From NCBI GenBank assembly GCA_911728435.2, contig OU452207.1, positions 13,000,182-13,064,181 of the forward strand: DNA of 64,000 nucleotides. The letters run 5' to 3'. Position numbers and translations under genes: made by a program. The notes beneath the pieces are model-generated. The model saw nothing but the letters and a program-made list of their open reading frames with translations. It was not told the DNA's origin and ran no database searches. Below are positions 12,557 through 23,270 of this stretch, in pieces (position 1 is the stretch's first letter; each line of letters begins with the position of its first letter). The DNA is from Apoderus coryli. Lineage: Eukaryota > Arthropoda > Insecta > Coleoptera > Attelabidae.

Positions 12557-13780
12557 TCCTTTTTTGTCGTTAAAAAATACCTACTATAAATATATTAGTT
12601 AGGTATTTTAAATCTGCTAGCCTAAAAATGGCTGCCGATCATCATTTTATAAACCTACCACATCTGTCTATTTGAAAATCGTTGGTGTTCAATTAACGTT
12701 AACATTAATAGCGGCGGACGTTAATTTTAGGACTATCTGTCTATCTATTTTGGCTTCGTTGGTTTGTCATAATTTGGCAGAATTTTCTTCTGACGTTGGT
12801 GTCACTTATTTTTGTTTTGTTGACACTTCTAGTTTCACGTCATAAATAAATAGGTTATATTATGGGGCTTGGAGGTTAAAAGTAAACAGTAGTAGTATGC
12901 ATTGTAACTATATTTGATAAAAATAAACTGTGCTGGCTGTATCCTACTGAGAAAGAGCAAGAGGCCAATAATAGTTAGTACTCGCTTAGGCGGTAACTTA
13001 AAAAAAAAACGAAATAACTTGAAGCATTCAAAATATGGACCTACAGGCAAGAGACAGAAATCAATTTGGAAATGGAAATTTGGTCGTCAGCATCCGCTAA
13101 TAATAATAATACGTGGTGTATAAAATAAAAAGTGTAGTTAATTCTATATTGATTTGTTGTGTTTACGGTTTATAATTTTTGTATAAAAACATGATAAGTA
13201 CTATTTACACAGAATATTATTTATTCTGTGCTATTTATATGAATATATATAATGGCTATACTTACTTTAAGACTTAAACTTAACAAAATTACGTACCTAT
13301 TTTGTTTCATTGAATGTTTTTGATCTAGGTCATCATCTGTAATTAGTTTTTGGACAAAAACAGGTAGGTAGGTAATGAGACTTGTATTTTATCCAGTTAT
13401 TTGTAACGTAAGAATAAATTCGGTATCAGGAAATTAAAACTAAATGTAGGCATTTTAATTTAATTTAGTAGTGGAATTTGTAAATTAAAAAAGAAACCCT
13501 AATTTTTTGGTAAATAAATCGTAAGATAAACAATATGACGTCATCCAAAACATATGATCAAATTCTCTCGATCTTAGATACGTACGTCGTACGTATGACG
13601 TCATTTTAAATAATAGCATTGTTCCACAGATGACAATAAGTCCACTTATATCAAGCTGCGAATATTTGTGATAAAGTGAAGCAAAATTTGTCACGCAATG
13701 AGATAAACAAAGACAAATAATACTGCTTTAAATCACATGCAGCCAGCGTAAGTATGCACCTACAGATATTGTGAAATCCG
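12557..13780. other. Gene-free AT-rich spacer
   Basis: Unique-looking sequence after the array edge. Short ORFs on both strands overlap one another (for example near 12835-13123) and show no recognisable domain. I see no gene. Two copies of the palindrome atgacgtcat are noted separately. Confidence 0.5.
13535..13604. promoter_or_regulatory. Paired TGACGTCA (CRE/ATF-type) palindromes
   Basis: Two identical 10-bp palindromes atgacgtcat (13535-13544 and 13595-13604) lie 60 bp apart around a further near-palindrome, tacgtacgtcgtacgta. TGACGTCA is the consensus full-site CRE bound by CREB/ATF bZIP factors. No transcription unit is visible nearby, so function is only a possibility. Confidence 0.3.
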
Positions 13781-14190
13781 TTTATATAACAGATAACGTA
13801 GGCAACACTGTCCTAATGTACGTAGTTGGTTATGCTACCCTTCACCACCTGATCTATTATAGGAATGTAGTAACGACGTACGTATGAATATCTACTTTCT
13901 TGACGAATGGAGAACCTTTGTATAAAATTAGTCAGCTAAGTACGTACGTCATTAGTTATTTGGAAACAACCCTGACCGAGATCAATAAGATGAAATTGAC
14001 CTAGTAACCTTTAGTTTAGTTTCAAACAAATCTAAATAATAATAATAATGTACCTACCTTCCTTTTTATAAACTTCATTAATAAGTACGACATACCTACC
14101 AATTCCTACCAATCTCAAACAAATTCTTCCTGATAAATGGATTATAAAAACTGTAAATTGTAATTGTTGGTATTTTCTGATCGAGAATAA
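13781..14190. repeat. Diverged direct duplication, copy 1
   Basis: About 410 bp starting tttatataacagataacgta and ending near gagaataag, repeated at 15618-16165. No coding sequence is seen. Confidence 0.75.
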
Positions 14191-15617
14191 GTTTCAGTAA
14201 ATAGTAGATACTTAGTTTTACAAAGTACTCACGTTGTTAAAAGCATATTTATGTAGCTGGATGCAAAAAATGAAAATAGAAAATTTAATTAGATAGCTTT
14301 TCCTCGGTACAGTAGGTATAACTTGAAAAATGGATTCAAGTTTGCTCTAAAGTAAGAAATAAAACACTTAGATATTGTTATTGAAATAAATCTAATGTCC
14401 ATTGAGTAAGAATAGTTTAAAGTCGATAGGTATTAAATTCTTGTTATGGTTCTTGTAAAGTTATTATTGAGATGCTTTTCAGTGGTGGTTAGAGATTCAG
14501 ACGTCTATCTGGTAGTTTGAGGAGTGCCTTCGTATGCTGAAAAGGTGTATATGGTAAGATTTAATTGTGATAATATGTTGTAAATATTTTACCTAGCATG
14601 TAGGTGAAAGATTCACGTCATTCGTAACTGGTAACACATGAACTAAAACCTCTTCTTTTATGAACCCAATGTTTGCATATATGTTGTAAAACTAATGTGG
14701 AAAATGAGCCATGTTATTTATTTTCTGTATCCTCTCTCTTTTGGTATCGTATTTTGAGTTTTTCCTACAAATAATGGTAAGTTAAGTCGTTGCGGAATGT
14801 CAACAAATAATTTCATCAAAGTGTACGCTGATAACCCTATTTTATATAATTGTACACTTATGTGCCGGTATAAATTCTTTTTCAATTTCCATTCTGTCTT
14901 TTACAGTAATATTTTTGGAAATTATTGTATTTACCTTGTTGTACTATAGACAGTTTAGTAGACCATAATTATAATGACAGATGGATTTATGTTATAATTT
15001 GACACTATGGACATTCTCTACTTCTTAGGATTATGGATGTTTATGGTTATGATATGTTGTGCGGATTTTTGCAAAACTATTCAGGTCGGGTGACTGATGA
15101 CGGAGTATAGCGGCGTTGCCATATTATTGCTCCAGATTTTGTTCAATCTTTAATCGGTACCAAAAGGCGTCATCCTATCCATAGGTTACAACTCAGGCAC
15201 ATATTGTTCGACGCTAACTTCACAAACTTTTTTGTTCTGTAAAAGGAACGTGCGTTTAAAATAGGTGAGTGAAAATTGCTACTCCTCGTTGTTGTGAAAT
15301 GAGATTTAAAGATTAATACTTGTTCAATGCAATTTACGTAATTCTTTTTATAGGATTGTTATTAAAAATATACGAAATTGCATGTCCCATATGCTTTTCT
15401 AAGAATATAGTCATGAAAATGGCTTTCAAAATAAATCGACAAATTCCAATATAGTTGCACCTCTAGTTGCACGTCATAATTTGGTTTTGCTAAGATTGTT
15501 ATTATAAAAATATTGAAAATAAATAGAAACATTTTTGAGTTACCCCACAGGTTTCACCACCATATGCAATAATTTCATCAACTAATCTAAAAAAATCTGA
15601 AATTTATTGCTTTGGCC
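14191..15617. other. Gene-free spacer
   Basis: AT-rich sequence without a supportable gene. It holds a short macrosatellite fragment near 15508-15545 (aaataaatagaaacattt followed by gagttacccc) and a gaatcggtacc-like fragment near 15153. Confidence 0.5.
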
Positions 15618-16165
15618 TTTATATAACAGATAACGTAGGCAACACTGTCCTAATGTACGTAGTTGGTTGCTGCCCTTCAACACCTGATTAATTATAGGAG
15701 TCTAGTGCCGACGTACGTATGTATATCTACTTTCTTGACGAATGGAGAACCTGTTATAAAAACTACTAATGTATATATGATCAAGATTATAAGAAATATA
15801 TAATTACCAGAAAAATAAGTACCTATTATTAATATAAAATACTAAATTTAATTAATTAAACAGGTAAAGTTAGGTGTAATACGAAAATTGTAAATCTATA
15901 ATAAAATTAGTCAGCTAAGTAGTACGTACGTCATTAATTATTTGGAAACAACCCTGACCGAGATCAATAAGATGAAATTGACCTAGTAACCTTTAGTTTA
16001 GTTTCAAACAAATCTAAATATTGTAAGGTACCTACCTTCCTTTTTATAAACTTCATTAATAAGTACACATAATAAGGTATCTCAAATAAATTCTTCCTGA
16101 TAAATGGCGATCCATATAAAAACTGTAAATTGTAATTGTTGGTATTTTTCAGATAGAGAATAAGT
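15618..16165. repeat. Diverged direct duplication, copy 2, with internal insertion
   Basis: Second copy of 13781-14190. It carries about 140 extra bases (roughly 15758-15900) between the gaacctgttata and ataaaattagtcagc landmarks that are adjacent in copy 1. Confidence 0.75.
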
Positions 16166-17355
16166 AAGTAGGTACTTACTTACTTGCATTGTTTTTGTAT
16201 ATTTCTGTATCTATCACTTTGGAATAACAATATTATGTTGTTTGTATTTGTTACTTACGGTTGTGATGTGGTAGGTATAATGTTTTAATTTTAAGAATAT
16301 TAGCCTGTTTGTTTTGATCATAATATACCTAGTAGGTAGCTAACAACAACAAATGTTTGCCTGAAATATTGAATACCTGTTATGTATTTGTATTAAACTA
16401 CTTACTGTGCAAGTGTGTATGCTATATTTACTAATGTTTATTAATTTCGATTAATTGTGTTTATTGTTGTTGTTCTCTGCGGAAGTTTATGATGAATGGC
16501 CATTTGCAAAATTGGAGTGACTGGTCACGGAATTAGTCGAGTCGAAAACGATGTGCGCCATTGTTGCCATATTGGGCCACATTCTAAAAAATCACTCTCT
16601 GGGATAATTATATTTGGAATTAAAGCAGTTGTTAAAAAATTAGATAAGCCTTCACTGTTTATGGCAGTATTTTATAGGTTATGTATGTATGTATGTATTA
16701 TTTTCAATTGCAATGGATGAAAGAATTTGAATGCGTTTGTTTGTGAAAAGGGTAGGCATCATAGCCAAATGAAACATAATATTCATTTCCTGTGTTTGGT
16801 CGTTAGTTTCGCCTCTATATTGAAGGAAAAAGTTGTTGTTATCGCCATGATTTATGTAGATTTTCGCACATTTTGTAAGTAATATTGCAAATGCTGCGTA
16901 TATCAGTGTCTTTTAAATTTTGTTCTTTATATTTAACATGTGATTTTAAAGAGTGTCATTGTATATTTATTTGGAAAAATGTAAAAAAACGTTATGTGTG
17001 ACAGGTGAACTAAATTAGATTTGTCAATTTTAAGGAATATACCAGTCGCATTTAAGGTATAATAGCTTAATAAAAATGAACGAAAAACGCAATAATTGAG
17101 AATACAGGATATTAAAAATGGCAGAACTGAATCGGTACTTACTTGCATTGATTGCAATAGGTATATTTCTGTTTCTATCACTTTGTTGTTGTTTAATATA
17201 ACCTTCATTACGTATTTGAAGTAGGTAGGTAGCTATTATTAGGTATTCTACCTATGTTTGTGTTTGCAAAAGGTACGATTTCACTGTAATTAGATATTGT
17301 TGTTGTTTTGATCATAATATACGTAGGTAACAGCAGGAACGAATGTATTACATTG
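16166..17355. other. Gene-free spacer with taggta-type motifs
   Basis: AT-rich, with repeated taggtag and acttactt words and a small gtat repeat near 16683. A 91-codon minus-strand ORF (16933-17208) and a 74-codon plus-strand ORF (16496-16720) show no domain or compositional sign of coding. I see no gene. Confidence 0.5.
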
Positions 17356-18139
17356 TGTAGTAGTAGCACCGTAAATATAAAAATCGTAGTCGTAGTATGG
17401 TAGGTAGTTCGTAGCCTAAAATATAAAATATTATTATGTAAAATACTTACTGTGCCATGTTTACGAATGTTGTTTACTTACTTCTATTTATAATGGATAC
17501 CTATTATAGGTGAATATGGTTACTTATTTAATATCGATATCCATATTTAGTTTCATTGAAAGTTTTTGTGACAAATTAACAGTAATGACAGAACTGAATC
17601 GGTACCAAAAGATGTCAGGTTACAACAATACATAACAATAACTTATGTCAGATTGATGAATGTACGAAGTCTCGGAAGATTTTTCAACATTTTTAGTTTA
17701 CAATTAAAAATGTAATAAAGGGCCGTACCATACCGTAAAAGTGCACTGCCGTGTTTAGAACAGTGCCTAGTATAAATCAAAAGGCTTTTATTGTATTTGT
17801 GGATGCTGCAAAAAGGCAAAATTTATTGATTTAGTAGTAGCATTTTTTGCAGTTTTCTGTTGTTGTTTTCTTGAATTTTCTCGTAGAAAAAGTTATTCAC
17901 CTCCTTCTCACACTTTAATTTCGTTTGTGCAGAGGTATATAAATGAATAAAATACATAATTTTAATGCATTCAATCAGCTTTGAAAAGTAGCTCTTGCAG
18001 TTGTGCAAAAAGGAAATTTTCTATTATAGGCAGCGCTGCAGTTTCGCCTTCGGCGAAACTGGAGCCTTAGTGGCTCCAAAATGGGTCTTTTTTTGCCAAT
18101 TTTAGAAAGAAACGCGAACATCACCCGTTATTAATATTA
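17356..18139. repeat. Macrosatellite unit E, 5' part only
   Basis: Near-identical to 1 to about 775: leader block, 5' block and hairpin H1 (18039-18061, same stem as units A and C). It breaks off in attaatattaa, before H2, exactly where truncated copia LTR sequence begins. Confidence 0.8.
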
Positions 18140-18208
18140 AATAATAATAGACATGTGCCAATTATTATAACATGGTAAATCAACCACAGTGTGTTGAGTT
18201 TTCCAACA
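18140..18208 (-). mobile_element. Truncated 3' LTR of the copia element
   Basis: About 69 bp identical to the start of the 5' LTR at 22362-22430 (read on the minus strand: TGTTGGAAAACTCAACACAC onward). It is preceded by a purine tract AGGTGGGG (18209-18216, minus strand), the expected plus-strand priming site. About two thirds of the LTR is missing; the sequence passes straight into macrosatellite unit E. Confidence 0.8.
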
Positions 18209-18237
18209 CCCCACCTACTTGGCATATTTCTATATCA

Positions 18238-21200
18238 TTAATATAAACCAAAATAATTAAAACATTCTTGAAACTTCTTTCCTGACACTGGCTTCGTTAG
18301 AACATCAGCAATCATTTGATCTGTGCTAATTTGATGCATGGATATTTTTCCAGCCTCAATGGTTTCTCTTATAAAATGATGACGAATGTCTATGTGTTTC
18401 GTCCTGCCATGGTAGACGCTATATAGAGATAAATCAATTGCTCCTTTATTGTCGCAAAACATTGGTATGGTCTTTGTTTGTATTTCTTTTATATTAAGTT
18501 CATTAAATAATTGTTGTAACCAAATTGCTTCCTTTATTCCGTGACTGAGTGCCATGTACTCTGCCTCTGTGGTGGATAAAGCAACTGTTTGCTGTTTCTT
18601 ACAATTCCACGAAATTAATGAATTTCCCAATTTGAACACATATGCAGCATATGATTTTCTATCGTCCACATCACTTCCCCAGTCCGAATCGCAATATCCA
18701 GCGATTACTTTTTCATCGTTTTCACTTTTCTTGTAAACAAGTTTTTTATTTACAGTCCCCTTCAAATATCGCAAAATTCTCTTTACTGCCTGTCAATGTG
18801 GTTTGCCCGGATTGTTGTTAAATTTGCTAACAACACTTACTGCATGACTTATATCTGGCCTTGTCCATTGGGATAAATATATTAATTTTCCAACAGCTTC
18901 TCTGTAAGGCACGTCCTTCATTTTATTAATTTCTTCTTGTGTTTTAGGTTCCATATTTTTAGTTAGTTTTGTGCTACTTAATATTGGTGTTGTAACCGGA
19001 TGACAGTTTTCCATATTAAATTGCTTCAAAATTGATTTTATATACATTTCTTGATCTAAAGATAATTGTCCTTCTGCACGATTTCTTTCAATTCTGATAC
19101 CCAAACATTGATTTACAGGACCCAAATCTTTCATTTTAAATGTAGTTTTTAACTTATCTTTGAACATTTTTAATTTCTGTTTATTATTTGAAAATATTAA
19201 CAAATCATCAACGTAAACAGTAACGAAAAGAATTTCATCTTTTTCCAAATTATAATATAAGCATGAATCTACTTTCGATTGAGTTAATTTATTTTTAATT
19301 AGCTCACTGTGTAATTTCTTATTCCATGCTCTACCAGACTGTTTTAACCCATATATTGCTTTATTTAATTTGCAATATGTTTTAATATTTTCGGTCATAT
19401 CCAATTTTGGTAATTCCATATAAATCTCTTCTTCTAGATCTGAATTCAACTAAGCTGTTACTACATCCATTAACTCGATTTCCAAATTTAATTCTACTGC
19501 AATGGCTAGCATCGCTTTTATTGTATTTTGTTTAACAACTGGTGAAAATATCTCGTTATAATCAATACCCTCTTGTTGGTTATAGCCTTTGGCAACTAAC
19601 CTGGCTTTATATTTTTCTAATTTTCCATCAGCACCATTTTTTATTTTAAATACCCATTTACTTTTTACGGGATCTCTTCCCTGTGGTATTTTATCAACAA
19701 TTGTCCATGTATTATTTTTAACATGTGACTGTATTTCTTCGCTTATAGCTTCTTTCCATTTTTCTGAATCTTCTCTTGTCAACGCATCTTCTAGATTTTG
19801 TGGGTCTGAATAATTATTTTCTTTCGCCAAACAAACAAAATCATGCAGATATCCAGGTTTTCTTCTATTTCTTTTTGGTTCTTCATCAACTTCTTGTTCT
19901 CTAATTTCTACTTCATTATTCTTTTCCGCACTTACTGGTCTATCTTCAGTAGTATAAGTTTCTTGTTCTCTAATTTCTTCATTATTCTTTTGCGCACTTG
20001 CTGGTCTATCTTCTGTAGTATAACTTATTATTATTTCATTTTCTTCTGGGTTTTGATATATTTTGTTATTCGTGAAAAATTCACTTTCTTCAAAAATTAC
20101 ATTTGCCGAAATTATCACACGATTTTTGTTAATATCATACAATCGAAAAGATTTTAAATTCTCTTCATACCCTAAGAAAATACATTCCATAGATTTTTTT
20201 ATCTAATTTTCTTCTTTTTACATGAGGTATCTGTGCAAAAGCTTTACAACCAAATACTCTCAAATATCCCACATACGGTTTTCTGCCTGACCAAGCTTCC
20301 TCAGGAGTCATATTTTCTAAAGCGACTGTAGCTGATCTATTCTTTAAATATACTGAAGTATTTACTGCTTCAGCCCAAAATTTCTTTTCAAGGCTCGCAT
20401 CATTCATCATACTTCGTACTTTTTCCATAATGGTTCGATTAGAGCATTCTGCAACACCATTCTGTTCCGGAGTATACGGAGCTGATAATTGGTGAATAAT
20501 CCCATTTGATTTTAGATAGTTTTCCATCATTTTGTTCACGTATTCTTTTCCATTATCGCTTCTTAGTTGTTTAATTTTCTTTCCAACTTGATTTTCAACC
20601 ATATTTTTAAAATCTTTAAAAACATTTAAAACCTCAGATTTTTCACGAATAAAATATACAAATGTCTTTCGCGATTTATCATCAATAAAAGTTATAAAAT
20701 ATTTTGCACCTCCAAGAGATTCAGTATCCATTGGACCGCATAAATCAGAATGTATTAATTATAATATTTCGTTAGCTCTTGTTCCTTTATTCTTGCTAAA
20801 ATTCGTTCTACAATGTTTTCCCATTACACAATTCTCACAAATTTTGTTGGGTTGTGATAAATTTTGAGGAAAACCAGTTACTAATGTTTGTAACTTTTTC
20901 ATACCGGATTCACTTATGTGGGCAAATCTTCTATGCCAAAGATCGTAATTTGAAAAATTTTTCGTAATCCACGCTGTATTCTTAACCAAATCAAGCATGT
21001 ATAACCCATCTGCAGTTTTTGAACCTTTCGCAATAATTTCTTTTGTCATTTGACTTCTGATTGTAAATTGTTTTTCATTGAATAAAATTTCATTGCCCTT
21101 ACCGGTTATTTGACTAACAGATAACAAATTCATTTTTAACTCTGGTAAATAGTAAACATTTTTAACGTCAATTTCTGTATTTTCACCGTACAAATTTATA

Positions 21201-22144
21201 TTTAAAGCAATATCGCCCATACCTTGTGGTGAAATTCGTTCGCCATTTACAGTTTCTATGTTAAATTTGTTTGTAGTCTCTTTAATTTCTTTAAAAATTG
21301 ATTTTTGTGGACTCATATGACAGGTTGCGCCAGAATCCAAGTACCAATTTCTATCGTAACAATTATCATTTTCTTCGTGAGCAAATAGTCCATGTTGGGA
21401 TATAGATTTTTTTGATTTTTCTTCAACATTTGATTTTCTATATCGACAATTCTTCGAAATGTGTCCAATTTTCTTACAAATGTAACATTCTACGTTATTC
21501 TTCTTCCTCTTGACTTGATTCGTTATGTTTGAATTTGATTTCTTATAAAATTTGTTCTGGAAATTTTGTTTTGAAACTAATGCTGATTCACCTTTAGATG
21601 TATTTTCAATTCTTCTTGATTCTTCTTGCAATAAGTTTGTAATGACATCGTCCAACTGTAAATTTTTGCAGCTGTTTTCCATTGCGATAACTAATGAATC
21701 GTATTCTTCAGGTAAATTTGCTAATAATTTAAAAGCCATATATTCATCAGTAACTTCTCGACCAACACCTTTAAGTTCATTTTGAATTTCAAGCATTTTA
21801 TTAATATAACTTTCCATTTTGTTAAAATCGTTAAATTTTGTAGAGTAAAGCTGCCTATCCAAAATAATTTGCCTTCTCAAACCTCGACTTTCGAATGCAT
21901 TTTCCAATTTTTGCCATACTTCTTTGGCTGAGGTAGCACTTCTAGTTCTAACATAAATGTTTGGAGAAATATTCAAAACTATAGTTGCTAATGCTTGTTG
22001 ATCAATTTCTTTATCTACCTGTGGTTCCTCAATCGCTTTCCACAATTTTTCTTTAATGAGAAGCATCTTCATTGCATATTTCCAGGTTGCATAATTTTTA
22101 TTACCTTCTAATTTTTCCATCCTGTATGCAGATTGACTGGACAT
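18238..22144 (-). pseudogene. Copia-type gag-pol polyprotein, broken
   Basis: Retrotransposon polyprotein (Ty1/copia order) read from the ATG at 22144. Visible in order: gag; zinc knuckle CYICKKIGHISKNC (about residue 218); protease LDSGATCHM (about 268); pre-integrase HxxxH/CxxC region; integrase core with SDNGKEY; reverse transcriptase with YVDDLLIFS (about 19215); and copia RNase H with TEAEYMALS. It is no longer functional. There is an in-frame TAA near 20756 between the pre-integrase domain and integrase; a frameshift near 20165-20190; a TAG near 19447 inside the first RT motif; and a TGA near 18792 before RNase H. Apart from these breaks the frames are long and well conserved, so decay is moderate. 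Together with PBS, purine tract and LTRs this is one element on the minus strand. Confidence 0.93.
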
Positions 22145-22207
22145 TTTCTGTCTTCTTTAAATTTAAGTTTATATAAACTATACCACTTAAAATCACAGCA
22201 AATTATT

Positions 22208-22222
22208 CTGGGCCCATAACCC
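22208..22222 (-). other. Copia primer-binding site (initiator tRNA-Met type)
   Basis: Minus strand GGGTTATGGGCCCAG, directly after the LTR. It is complementary to the anticodon stem-loop of initiator tRNA-Met, the half-tRNA primer known for insect copia elements. Confidence 0.8.
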
Positions 22223-22430
22223 TGTTAGTTTATGTTGATAAACTGGATAAAATAAAGATATTTATTTTGGTAGTTTAGTTTAAAGAAACACTTTTATTCT
22301 ACTTGACAAAAACTACAATTTCATTTCTATATTTTTTGACAACTTCAAAACTTATATTATTAATAATAATAGACATGTGCCAATTATTATAACATGGTAA
22401 ATCAACCACAGTGTGTTGAGTTTTCCAACA
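22223..22430 (-). mobile_element. 5' LTR of the copia element
   Basis: 208 bp, minus strand, TGTTGG...TAACA, bounded by the PBS on one side and by gag sequence of an older element on the other. The first 69 bases match the truncated 3' LTR at 18140-18208. Confidence 0.8.
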
Positions 22431-23051
22431 GTGACAACGGTAACAAATTACTTCTCTTCTAAGATTCTCCTCTCTGGAAACTGAACATCTCTGCTGCACT
22501 CTGTCTACTTCTTCAGCCTCATCCCTCACTGACAATTCTGATAGGCTACTGGACATTCCCAAATAACTCAAGTCTGGTTCCAATACGTTAGTAGCACCTC
22601 TCCTGATAGGACCAACATAATTGTGAGCACCCGCTCTTCTCTTCTCCATTCGTTTAAGAATCTTCTGAAGATCCGCCACTGTATTAGGCTCTTCAGGCAC
22701 CAATCCGAAAGAATGTTCATCTTCGCTTCCTCTGACATCGCACAATTAAGGCGTTTAAAATACTCTATCATCACAGAGAAATACTGTCCGATGCTCTCGT
22801 CTGCACCCTGTGTTCTTTTCTTGATCTCATCAAACAATTTCGAGGTGTAATTCTCTGGTTGATATTCTTGACGCAGAAGTGGAACAAACTCGTCCCACGA
22901 GTTGACTAAGTCTCGATTCGCTCGATAGAAAGTATAGGCAGGTCCGGAAAAAATATCGATTCCACACTCCAACAATATTCCAGGCGACACATATCTGGCT
23001 CTGCAAATGTCCTGCACCTGATCGAGAAAGGCATTGAGGGACATACCCTTC
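22431..23051 (-). pseudogene. Retroelement gag, C-terminal part (split gene)
   Basis: Continuation of the gag that starts at 29276. Frame 23044-22568 contains a retrotransposon-gag-like helical region (phrases NAFLDQVQDICRARYV and QYFSVMIEYFKRLNCAMSEE). A frameshift near 22700 moves the rest (DLQKILKRMEKRRAGAH...) into another frame. The gene ends abruptly at CYRCHC, the first half of a CCHC zinc knuckle, where the copia LTR begins; 'residues' beyond that are LTR sequence read through. The downstream pol expected of such an element is absent. The 6-bp sequence cccttc at 23046-23051 is one copy of the BEL target duplication. Confidence 0.75.
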
Positions 23052-23234
23052 TGTTATGTCTTGTCTCTACTTTTTTATTAAGAAAAATACATTGCGACTG
23101 ACTGACGTTTTTATTAAATTCAATTCTAATGACATTAACAATCAAAAACACAATTAAAAGTGTTAAACAAAGATATGGTGGCAATATAAGTAAAATAATT
23201 AAAATATGAATACTGGGCGTTTCTATTCCCAACA
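23052..23234 (-). mobile_element. 3' LTR of the BEL/Pao element
   Basis: 183 bp; minus strand TGTTGGGAATAG...CATAACA. It is preceded by the purine tract GGGGGGAGAA (about 23235-23245). It differs from the 5' LTR (28482-28665) by one T in a homopolymer and one substitution that I can see. Confidence 0.9.
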
Positions 23235-23270
23235 TTCTCCCCCCGTTACAATTTGCCGAATTGGAACAAC

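Noticed and set aside
12835..13123. Overlapping 69-71-codon ORFs on both strands
   Set aside because: They are mutual shadows with no recognisable motif.
15080..15130. Hammerhead-ribozyme-like ctgatga core
   Set aside because: No matching gaaa core and no enclosing stems nearby; the similar word at about 54650 also fails.
16933..17208. 91-codon minus-strand ORF
   Set aside because: No domain, no conserved neighbour, composition as expected from AT-rich non-coding DNA.
22299..22430. C-terminal extension of the gag frame after CYRCHC
   Set aside because: These codons are copia LTR sequence read through from gag, not gag protein.
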